Assembly: GCA_964526635.1 (NCBI GenBank)
Contig: CAZGLR010000118.1
Location: forward strand, 1 to 10,491
Reading direction: 5' to 3'
DNA: 10,491 bases
Source: CAZGLR01 sp964526635
GTDB lineage: Bacteria; Zixibacteria; MSB-5A5; GN15; JAAZOE01
Shown one piece after another: positions 1-5,935 of this stretch. The position numbers and the translations under genes are program-made. Within the stretch, counting starts at the first letter, position 1; every line of letters begins with the position of its first letter. The notes beneath the pieces were generated by a model. The model was not told where the DNA came from and did not search any database. It was given only the letters and a program-made list of their open reading frames with translations.

Positions 1-532
1 ATTCGATCGGGGAGTTATACTTGCGCTGGACCGGATCGGATAACCGCCAGATGAGAAGCCCAAAAGCCCCCAACGCGGACAGAATCATACCTATATACCC
101 GCTGGCGATTGTCAGATAATGCAGGATGACGCCAACCGTCCCGGCCGAGGCTGAAATCTCAATACCGGCAAGATTTAGTATCGCGCCTACAATCAGGAGT
201 ACCAGCCAGCCAATCGAGACATACAATCCGAAATGGAAAGGAAACGAAGATGTCCAGACGCGGCGATTATGATTGTAGACGCCCTTGAGGAGAATAATCT
301 CTTCGGCCATTTCCTTGAATTCATTGAACATGTCGGTTTGACGTTTTTTGGTCCACCAGTCCAGTTCTTCGAGGTATGATCCGCCATACTCGGCCCGGCC
401 CTTTTCATGCGGTACAGGGTAGAGCTCCCAGCGCATGGATTCAGGGGCGGTGGCATAGCGCAGGGCCTTAACGATTATCGCAATCAGGCCCGTGACAATA
501 CAAATCAGGGTGAAATAGGATACCGCCGGCAT
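1..532 (-). CDS. NarI/HdrE-like cytochrome b membrane subunit (partial, C-terminus missing)
   Basis: Reads from ATG at 532 off the left edge; 177 residues are visible with no stop. Residues 4-22 form a first membrane helix. A soluble loop follows with the motif RWELYPVPHEKGRAEYGGSY (34-53) and then ELDWW; I recognise this pattern from nitrate-reductase-gamma-like (NarI/HdrE-type) subunits. Two further hydrophobic segments lie at about 98-123 and 134-162. H100 (in FPFHFGLY) and H138 (in LHYL) are candidate heme b ligands. In the family such subunits oxidise or reduce quinol in the membrane and pass electrons to an Fe-S partner, often an HdrD-like protein encoded next door; here that partner would lie outside the window. 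The start is supported by AGAAGGAG at 541-548, 8 nt upstream and inside the end of the rrf2 gene, so the two genes are probably co-transcribed and translationally coupled. The family is likely; the exact complex is unknown. Confidence 0.72.
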   Translation of the reverse strand, partial: MPAVSYFTLICIVTGLIAIIVKALRYATAPESMRWELYPVPHEKGRAEYGGSYLEELDWWTKKRQTDMFNEFKEMAEEIILLKGVYNHNRRVWTSSFPFHFGLYVSIGWLVLLIVGAILNLAGIEISASAGTVGVILHYLTIASGYIGMILSALGAFGLLIWRLSDPVQRKYNSPIE

Positions 533-536
533 TACA

Positions 537-1088
537 TCAACTCCTTCTATCGCTGTGTTCTACAGAATTATCCGTTTTTGCTTCGGTGCACACATTAACA
601 TGCTGGTCGCCTGATTGCCGGATCATATGCTCGATAAACAAATAGGGATTATGAGGATTTTCCGCTTTGATCCGTTCCATCCAGGATTTATCAATCAATT
701 CAGCCAGGGTGAATTCATCGAGTACTTCCTGCATTTTCTGGGTTACCAGCGCCCAGATAGTCCGCGTTTCGCAGCCTTCGGCGTTCATACAGAGACCGGG
801 ATTCACAACACAATCAGTGGCGAAAATCGGTCCCTGGGAGGCCGCAATTATTTGTCTCAGGGTAATATTTTCAGGCGCTCGCGATAACATATAGCCACCG
901 TTTTTGCCCGAAACACCGACTATAAGACCATTATCGCGCAGAGCAATAGCCAGTTGTCCAAGATACTTGATAGACAAACCGGTGATTTTGGCAATACGCT
1001 TGAGCTGAACCAATGGCTCTGTCTGTTGCAGACGGGCCAGCTCAACCATGATGCGGAGACCGTAGCGTGCGCGCGTTGAAAACTTCAT
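537..1088 (-). CDS. Rrf2-family transcriptional regulator, probable Fe-S sensor
   Basis: 183-residue winged-helix regulator with the Rrf2/IscR/NsrR layout. It opens with MKFSTRARYGLRIMVELA. Residues 28-58 hold the recognition helix region (ITGLSIKYLGQL), and the wing is GKNGGYMLSR (61-70), a hallmark of the family. The sensor region carries three cysteines, C93-x6-C100-x5-C106, close to the C-x5-C-x5-C cluster of IscR; another Cys, C167, lies in the tail. By family knowledge these would hold a [2Fe-2S] or [4Fe-4S] cluster that senses O2, NO or iron status. At 183 residues it is somewhat longer than IscR, with a polar tail after residue 160. ATG at 1088 is preceded by AGAGGTC at 1094-1100. It is the first gene of an operon with the NarI-like subunit, and a promoter with an overlapping inverted repeat lies just upstream, so it probably regulates itself and the membrane cytochrome. 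Confidence 0.88.
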   Translation of the reverse strand: MKFSTRARYGLRIMVELARLQQTEPLVQLKRIAKITGLSIKYLGQLAIALRDNGLIVGVSGKNGGYMLSRAPENITLRQIIAASQGPIFATDCVVNPGLCMNAEGCETRTIWALVTQKMQEVLDEFTLAELIDKSWMERIKAENPHNPYLFIEHMIRQSGDQHVNVCTEAKTDNSVEHSDRRS

Positions 1089-1110
1089 CTACCGACCTCT
1101 TCAGTTCCTA

Positions 1111-1133
1111 AAACCTACTAAAATGATAGGTTT
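1111..1133. promoter_or_regulatory. Inverted repeat over the rrf2 -10 box, probable Rrf2 operator
   Basis: AAACCTA (1111-1117), a 9-nt spacer, then TAGGTTT (1127-1133): a perfect 7+7 bp dyad. It overlaps the -10 box and the predicted transcription start of rrf2, so a bound protein would block RNA polymerase. Rrf2 proteins bind dyads of about this length as dimers, and autoregulation is common in the family. The half-site does not match the IscR or NsrR consensus that I know, so the assignment to this Rrf2 protein is positional. Confidence 0.55.
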
Positions 1134-1151
1134 ATTGGGCAGACCTGTCAA
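1123..1151 (-). promoter_or_regulatory. Sigma70-type promoter of rrf2
   Basis: On the minus strand, TTGACA (1146-1151, perfect -35) is followed by exactly 17 nt and TATCAT (1123-1128, 5 of 6 to TATAAT). Transcription would start near 1116, giving a leader of about 28 nt before the rrf2 ATG at 1088 with its AGAGGTC site. Box quality, spacing and distance all agree. This is a sequence reading only; it assumes that the host uses the usual primary sigma consensus. Confidence 0.7.
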
Positions 1152-1185
1152 GTGAATTCTTTCACAAAAATATCGACTTTTCATT

Positions 1186-1210
1186 AGACTATATCGGACT
1201 ATATATGTCT
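1186..1210. repeat. Direct repeat GACTATAT, 10 bp apart, with flanking AGAC/GTCT
   Basis: GACTATAT occurs at 1187-1194 and again at 1197-1204, offset by 10 bp, about one helical turn. The same stretch can be read as an imperfect hairpin, AGACTATAT (1186-1194) against ATATATGTCT (1201-1210) with one bulged base. It lies between the divergent rrf2 gene and the secreted-protein gene, upstream of the rrf2 -35 box. It could be a regulator site; there is no proof of function. Confidence 0.4.
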
Positions 1211-1414
1211 GATATTTAGTTGTTTATGCCGCCTAATCCACAGGGGAATAAGGAGAATTTCGCGCGAGTTATGCCTAATTTGTTTAACAACTTTTGTTTA
1301 GCCCCAATTTTACCCATGTATGGCATAAATCATCAATGGTCCGATATCGAGCTGCCGTATAGTAAGTACAGCAAGACATACTCATCAGAAAACACTAAAA
1401 GGTATCTCTGGGTT

Positions 1415-2203
1415 ATGTGGTCATTTACTCTGCCGAGGAAACTGTCACTGGCGGTGGCAATAATTCTTACTTTGGCCCCGTTAGTGGTCATTGCCCGATC
1501 GGCCAATCCTCCCGATGCCCGAACCGGTGCTCCCGGCGAGGGCTTGTGCACCCAATGCCATAACTCGTTTCCAGCCAACAGCGGCAATGGTACCCTGGTG
1601 ATTACCGGAACTCCCATCGAGTACAGCGATGGCGTAACCTATACGGTGACTGTCACTCTCGAAGATCCCGGTCAGCAGCAGTGGGGTTATGAATTGACTG
1701 CCGTCACCGAAGGCGGCGAGGGCGCCGGATCGTTTACTATTACTGATTTGATCAATACCCAGCTCTCTGATAATGCCGCCCCGGGCAGGGATTATGTCAA
1801 ACAGACACTGACCGGTACGTACGATGGTATCGCTGATGGTCCTGTATCGTGGAATGTTGACTGGACAGCGCCTTCGATCGACGCCGGTATCGTTACGTTC
1901 TATGCCTCCGGTAATGCCGCTGATGGCAACGGCAACAGCAGCGGTGATTATGTCTATACAGCCAGTGCCATATCCGATCCCGAACCTGCGCCATTTGTTT
2001 GCGGGGATCCAAATGCTGACGGTGATATCAATATTGGCGATGGCGTCTATATTATAAACTATGTCTTCAAAGGGGGACCGGCGCCGCAGCCTCTGGAATC
2101 CGGTGATGCCACCTGCGATGGCAATGTCAATGTCGGCGATGGCGTCTATATCGTCAATTTTATCTTCAGCGGTGGTCCGGCGCCATGCACGAATTGCCCG
2201 TAA
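1415..2203 (+). CDS. Secreted CxxCH protein with choice-of-anchor-V/Reeler-like domain and C-terminal dockerin-like repeats
   Basis: 262 residues from ATG at 1415. Residues 1-29 form a signal peptide (basic LPRK, then a hydrophobic core from LAVAIILT), with cleavage probably near ARSA-N. Residues 30-60 read NPPDARTGAPGEGLCTQCH and onward, holding one CxxCH (45-49), a c-type heme attachment motif. Residues 60-185 are a beta-rich domain with YTVTVTLEDPG, WGYELTA, VDWTAP and VTFYASGNAADGNGN; I recognise this as the choice-of-anchor-V/Reeler-like pattern, in which TGAPGE..C..CH is common. Residues 197-254 hold two dockerin-like calcium loops (DPNADGDINIGD and DATCDGNVNVGD), each followed by VYI.N(Y/F).F..GGPAP. 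The protein is probably exported and held at the cell surface. The start was chosen because the signal peptide begins there; the ribosome binding site is weak. Whether heme is bound is not shown. It is transcribed away from rrf2 and converges with the ABC importer. Confidence 0.75.
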   Translation: MWSFTLPRKLSLAVAIILTLAPLVVIARSANPPDARTGAPGEGLCTQCHNSFPANSGNGTLVITGTPIEYSDGVTYTVTVTLEDPGQQQWGYELTAVTEGGEGAGSFTITDLINTQLSDNAAPGRDYVKQTLTGTYDGIADGPVSWNVDWTAPSIDAGIVTFYASGNAADGNGNSSGDYVYTASAISDPEPAPFVCGDPNADGDINIGDGVYIINYVFKGGPAPQPLESGDATCDGNVNVGDGVYIVNFIFSGGPAPCTNCP

Positions 2204-2302
2204 GATGGTATGGGCCGTCTGAGGTCGTTCTGCATTCAGGCCGGCAATTTCTAAAAATGTAATGGATTACTGCACCCAGCGTCCGAGTGCGGTATCGAGT
2301 TC

Positions 2303-3808
2303 TCATCTGGCGGGCGAGAGGAACGCCGCGGCGCTGTCAATCGGCAATTTATCAAGATCTACCATCTTATTGGCCTGGCGCATTTGTTCATTGGTTATAC
2401 TCTCCAATAACTTACGCAGATGTTGTCTGAGTGCCGGCCGTTCAGCGGCTTCGGGGGAGAGTAACAAGACGGCATCATATGGCGGAAACGCCTGCCGGGT
2501 ATCCTCGAGGACAATCAGATCATAGGCAATAATGCGACCGTCGGTGGAAAACGCGGTAATGACGTCGCATTGCCCCCCGGCAACAGCGCTGTACATCAGG
2601 GTCGGATCGACAGTCAGCATCTTTTTGAATGTAAGGTTATACGTATTTTGCAGCTTTCGCCATTCGGGCCGTGAAAAGAATTCGTAATCGCTTCCGATAG
2701 TCAGCGTGTGGGCGATGGCGGCGAGATCATCGATAGTGCTGACCCTCAGGCTTTCCGCCATAGGGCGCCGCAGCGCCAGCGCATAGGCATTTTCAAAACC
2801 CAGTGTTCCCAGACAATAAATATTTCTCTCGCGTTTGAGCCAGGCCGACATGGTATCCAGGACGATTAGTCTGTCAGGGATCTCGTCGCGTTTCATGGCA
2901 TTGGCCCAGATAGTACCGGAATAATCGACATAGCAATCAACCGAGTTATTGGCCAAAGCCTCAAACAGGATGATCGATCCCATACCCTCGCGCTTGTCAG
3001 TAATAAAGCCACCTTCAGCGAGAGCATCGGCAATGACTTCTGCGAGAATATACTGCTCGGTAAACGTTTTGGCGCCGACGACGATGGTTGTGTCGCGCTG
3101 GCTTGAAAACGATCCGGCAATAACAGGCGAGAGCCCGAGGCCGAATAAGAAAACGACCAGGCTGCCGGAGATGATGCCGAGTATCCGGTTGCGCTTTTCG
3201 GCAGCGATTTCAACGAGACGGATAATTTGATCGATAATAATCGCCAGCGAGGCGGCGGCAATGCAGCCGATAAGAACCGCAGTAATATTCTGGGTCTGCA
3301 GACCGCTGAAAATATAATTGCCCAAACTGGTGGCACCAACCGGTGTGGCCAGAGTGGCGGTGCCTACTACCCAGACCGTGGCGGTGCGGATACCGGCGAT
3401 AATCACCGGCAGGGCCAGGGGTAATTCGATACGGAATAACATCTGGGTGTCGGTCATACCGATACCACGGGCGGCCTCTTTGATAGCATCATCGACACCC
3501 AGGATACCGGTGACTGTATTGCGCAGAATCGGCAGGAATGAATAGAGAATGAGAGCAATAATAGCCGGGACAAAGCCAATAGTGCCCAGAAGCGGAACCA
3601 TGAGGGCCAAAAGGGCGATGCCGGGAATGGTCTGCAATATCCCGGCGATCGTCAAAACGGGCCATTGCAGGCTTCTAACTCTTGTTATTGCCGCACCCAG
3701 CGGCAAACAAACGATGATACCGGTTGCCATGGCGACCGTTGTCAGCAGCAGATGCCGTCCCAGATACTGCGGCAGCAGCGCCAGTTGTTCGGCCACGGTT
3801 TCATTCAT
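2303..3808 (-). CDS. OpuC/ProX-type ABC importer: permease fused to substrate-binding domain
   Basis: 501 residues. Residues 1-225 are an OpuBB/ProW-like permease with about six helices and the EAA loop EAARGIGMTDTQMLFRIELP (111-130), which docks the ATPase. After the last helix (210-231), residues 241-501 form a periplasmic type 2 binding domain. It starts VVGAKTFTEQYILAEVIADA and contains the family signatures DCYVDYSGT (291-299), ENAYALALR (339-347), STDGRI (421-426) and FPPYDAVLLL (441-450). Known relatives bind betaine, carnitine or choline through aromatic residues; Y293, Y296, Y342 and Y444 are candidates. Fusions of this shape also include EgtU, the ergothioneine importer of some pathogens, so the substrate is open. 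ATG at 3808 overlaps the stop of the upstream ATPase gene (stop at 3801) by 8 nt, with CCTCC/GGAGG at 3821-3825, so the pair is translationally coupled. Confidence 0.88.
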   Translation of the reverse strand: MNETVAEQLALLPQYLGRHLLLTTVAMATGIIVCLPLGAAITRVRSLQWPVLTIAGILQTIPGIALLALMVPLLGTIGFVPAIIALILYSFLPILRNTVTGILGVDDAIKEAARGIGMTDTQMLFRIELPLALPVIIAGIRTATVWVVGTATLATPVGATSLGNYIFSGLQTQNITAVLIGCIAAASLAIIIDQIIRLVEIAAEKRNRILGIISGSLVVFLFGLGLSPVIAGSFSSQRDTTIVVGAKTFTEQYILAEVIADALAEGGFITDKREGMGSIILFEALANNSVDCYVDYSGTIWANAMKRDEIPDRLIVLDTMSAWLKRERNIYCLGTLGFENAYALALRRPMAESLRVSTIDDLAAIAHTLTIGSDYEFFSRPEWRKLQNTYNLTFKKMLTVDPTLMYSAVAGGQCDVITAFSTDGRIIAYDLIVLEDTRQAFPPYDAVLLLSPEAAERPALRQHLRKLLESITNEQMRQANKMVDLDKLPIDSAAAFLSPAR

Positions 3809-4568
3809 GGCGCTTCAGTGCCTCCAGCCGGTCAGCATGTTCGACAGGGCCTTTGAGCAGCCGGGCGACATAGGCATGCCCCGGGTCGGCCAGTAGTTTT
3901 TGGGGCGTGTTGAGCGCCACGATTTTACCGGATTCCATGACAGCGATGCGATCGGCCAAAAGCAATGCTTCCATCATATCGTGCGTGACCATAACTACAG
4001 TCAGGTCGAGCTTCTTTTGCAGGCTGAGAAATTCCTCCTGAAGCGCGTCGCGGGTGATAGGATCAAGGGCGCCAAAGGGTTCATCGAGCAGCATGATTTT
4101 CGGTCGGGCGGCCAATGCGCGGGCTACACCAATACGCTGGCCCTGTCCGCCGGATAGCTGCCAGGGATATCGTTCGCGAATGCCGGCCTTACCGAGGCCG
4201 ACCAGATCGAGCAGTTCCTCGACGCGACTTGCGATCCGTTTCTTGTCCCAGCCCAGAAGCGAGGGCACCGCCGCGATATTTTCGGCGATAGTCATATGCG
4301 GGAAAAGCCCGATTTCCTGAAAGACATATCCGATGCTGCGACGCAATGATACCGGATTCATAGCCGCAGTGTTTCGACTATCGATCTCGACCTTCCCGGA
4401 AGTCGGTTCGATCAGCCGATTGATCATCTTGAGTGTGGTCGTCTTACCGCAGCCGGATTCACCCAGCAGAATCAGGAATTCGCCACCGGCAACAGTCAAA
4501 GAAATCGTATCAACGGCCGGGAGAGTGTCTGCCGAATATTGTTTGGTTAGCTTAGATAGTTTGATCAT
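3801..4568 (-). CDS. OpuC-type ABC importer ATP-binding protein, short form without CBS domains
   Basis: 255 residues from ATG at 4568; a TTG just before it at 4571 is the alternative. All ATPase motifs are present: Walker A GESGCGKT (36-43), Q-loop Q84 in VFQEIGLFP, signature LSGGQGQR (138-145), Walker B IMLLDEP (158-164), D-loop GALD and H-loop H196 in VTHD. The text around them, such as INRLIEPTSGK and HDMMEALLLADRIAVM, is typical of the betaine/choline (OpuCA/ProV) ATPase group. Many members of that group carry two C-terminal CBS domains, used in osmotic or nucleotide sensing, and reach about 380-400 residues. This one stops after the PQKLLADPGHAYVARLL segment and a short tail, so that control layer is absent. 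It energises the fused permease-binding protein encoded immediately downstream. No strong ribosome binding site is visible. Confidence 0.9.
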   Translation of the reverse strand: MIKLSKLTKQYSADTLPAVDTISLTVAGGEFLILLGESGCGKTTTLKMINRLIEPTSGKVEIDSRNTAAMNPVSLRRSIGYVFQEIGLFPHMTIAENIAAVPSLLGWDKKRIASRVEELLDLVGLGKAGIRERYPWQLSGGQGQRIGVARALAARPKIMLLDEPFGALDPITRDALQEEFLSLQKKLDLTVVMVTHDMMEALLLADRIAVMESGKIVALNTPQKLLADPGHAYVARLLKGPVEHADRLEALKRHE

Positions 4569-4631
4569 CAATCTGTCACTATAGGCAAAATTCCCGGACG
4601 AACCAACAGATTTCTCAGGGGATGATTGCGC

Positions 4632-5351
4632 CTATGGTCTCAAATTACCGATACCGCCATCAATGGCGATCTTCTGGCCGGTGATCCATGAGCTGCCGTC
4701 GGACAGCAAAAACGTCGCGGCGGCGGCGATATCATCGGGTTGGCCAAAGCGTTTCAATGGATGCCGTCCGGCGGCGCCATCTCGCAGTTTCTCGCTCCCC
4801 AGCAGTCGTTCGGCCAGCGGTGTTTCGGTTAGCGATGGCGCAACGACATTAACACGGATGCCCGATGCCGCAAATTCGGCAGCCAGAGAAAGCGCCAGAC
4901 CCTCCACTGCAGCTTTGGCCGAGGCGACTGAGGCGTGGAAGTTCATTCCGGTTGTGGCGGCAACACTGCTGAAGAGAACGATCGATGATGATTGAGTCTT
5001 TTTCAGTTTCCCGATACATTCACGTATTACGCGGACAGCACCGAGGACATTAATCTGGTAATCAGTTTGGAAATCGGTATCGGTCAAGCGGGTAAACGGT
5101 TTCAATAGGATTGTCCCGGGGCAATACGCCAAGCCATGAATATGGTCCGGCAAGAAGTCAGCAAGAGTGGATAGATCATCGGAAGTAACATCGAGGGAGA
5201 TGTGTGAAACTCGATCAGCCAGACCGGGATCGGCGGCGGTGCGGGATACAGTAAATACAGTCCCGCCGGCGTCGACGATTGATTTGGCCAGAGCCAAACC
5301 TATCCCGGAATTGCCGCCAATAATGACGACGTTCTTGTTTGTGAAATCCAT
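4632..5351 (-). CDS. Short-chain dehydrogenase/reductase homologue lacking the catalytic tyrosine
   Basis: 239 residues, usual for a classical SDR. The Rossmann motif GGNSGIG is at 12-18, D54 follows a strand (SLDV), YCPG (76-79) sits where NNAG is usual, N101 of the active-site tetrad is kept (QINVLGA) and serines 128-129 are present (LFSSVAA). The expected YxxxK reads V142-A-S-A-K146: the lysine is there but tyrosine is replaced by valine, with H139 close by. The C-terminal part is normal (RVNVVAPSLTETPLAERLL, RHPLKRFGQPDDIA, SSWITGQ, DGG). So it probably binds NAD(P)(H) but may not act by the standard mechanism. ATG at 5351 follows GGAAAGGT; a frame open to 5465 is rejected because it overlaps the upstream gene and precedes the normal SDR N-terminus. 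It lies 68 nt after the small membrane protein gene, on the same strand. Confidence 0.85.
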   Translation of the reverse strand: MDFTNKNVVIIGGNSGIGLALAKSIVDAGGTVFTVSRTAADPGLADRVSHISLDVTSDDLSTLADFLPDHIHGLAYCPGTILLKPFTRLTDTDFQTDYQINVLGAVRVIRECIGKLKKTQSSSIVLFSSVAATTGMNFHASVASAKAAVEGLALSLAAEFAASGIRVNVVAPSLTETPLAERLLGSEKLRDGAAGRHPLKRFGQPDDIAAAATFLLSDGSSWITGQKIAIDGGIGNLRP

Positions 5352-5371
5352 ACAGACCTTTCCTGTATCTG

Positions 5372-5403
5372 CTATTTCGTATAACCGGCTAATTCGAAAA
5401 TAG
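5372..5403. repeat. Imperfect inverted repeat upstream of the SDR gene
   Basis: CTATTTCG (5372-5379) and CGAAAATAG (5395-5403) face each other across 15 nt; one extra A breaks perfect symmetry. It lies in the 68-nt gap between the membrane-protein stop and the SDR start. It could be an operator or a weak hairpin; no T-run follows, so it is not a classic terminator. Confidence 0.3.
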
Positions 5404-5419
5404 TTTTGAGAAAAGCAGG

Positions 5420-5845
5420 TTAGAAGAGAAATAGCGATGCAATAACAACGGACCTCAGGCTCCATAGGATAACCCGGATCCAGTTGGTGGCAACCAGCGA
5501 GCGGGTCGAAATATGATCAAAACCGTTGGCCAGTTTGCGATGCAAAGGAACCTGAATAGCGAAGGTAGAAATCCAGATTATAATAACCAGAATCAGTCCG
5601 ATCCATAACAGGAATAGCGGTACCGAATCCGGGGGATACAAAACCAGCATAACAGCGGTGATTAATTCGGCAAGCATGGGTGGAATCACGACAAAGCCGG
5701 TCAATCGCTGATGATCTGCCATATATTCAATGAAGTGTTCCTGCCCGATCTTGAGGAGCAATGGATAATGGACTACCGCAACGAACCAGATGATTCCGGT
5801 CATCAGCAGTGTTGCCAGGGCATGTAGGATCAATATCATCGGCAT
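5420..5845 (-). CDS. Small four-helix integral membrane protein, function unknown
   Basis: 141 residues, very hydrophobic, with four likely membrane helices at about 4-24, 48-70, 77-97 and 123-141. Conserved-looking features are VHYPLL (25-30), a HQRLT segment (45-49), VVIPPMLAEL (52-61), IWISTFAIQVPLH (90-102) and TNWIRVILWSLR (120-131). Histidines H8, H26, H45, H102 and H111 lie in or near helix ends. I recognise the overall pattern from conserved uncharacterised membrane proteins but cannot attach a function. ATG at 5845 has a good site (GAGGTGG) 6-7 nt upstream. It may form a unit with the SDR gene 68 nt downstream, and it is divergent from the FAD oxidoreductase gene with 90 bp between the starts. 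Confidence 0.75.
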   Translation of the reverse strand: MPMILILHALATLLMTGIIWFVAVVHYPLLLKIGQEHFIEYMADHQRLTGFVVIPPMLAELITAVMLVLYPPDSVPLFLLWIGLILVIIIWISTFAIQVPLHRKLANGFDHISTRSLVATNWIRVILWSLRSVVIASLFLF

Positions 5846-5935
5846 TTATATCCACCTCACCAGTTGATCCTTCAGTACCGCAAATTCCAGGAACAACTTT
5901 TCCCGTGATCCGTTTATGAGATAACATCTCTAACT

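Larger units (their letters stand above)
1089..1414. other. Divergent intergenic region between rrf2 and the secreted CxxCH protein
   Basis: 326 bp. Its left part holds the rrf2 promoter and inverted repeat (1111-1151), and its middle an AT-rich direct repeat (1186-1210). The rest, about 1215-1414, has no clear promoter. An open frame continues upstream of the plus-strand gene to a TTG at 1220, but the extension lacks a ribosome binding site and would bury the signal peptide, so it is treated as non-coding. Confidence 0.6.

Noticed and set aside
193..456. 87-residue open frame on the minus strand
   Set aside because: It is an alternative frame inside the NarI-like cytochrome gene, whose own frame is open from 532 to the edge with clear membrane helices.
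1220..1414. N-terminal extension of the secreted CxxCH protein from TTG at 1220
   Set aside because: It would place 65 unremarkable residues before a clear signal peptide, and no ribosome binding site supports it.
2204..2302. Possible bidirectional terminator between the secreted protein and the ABC importer
   Set aside because: Only short, interrupted pairing (GGCC..CTGA with TCAG..GCCGG) and no U-run; too weak to call.
2893..3339. 148-residue open frame on the minus strand
   Set aside because: It is a shifted frame within the permease-binding fusion; its composition is biased and has no domain pattern.
5352..5465. N-terminal extension of the SDR
   Set aside because: It overlaps the upstream membrane-protein gene, and the normal SDR start MDFTNKNVVIIGG has its own ribosome binding site.
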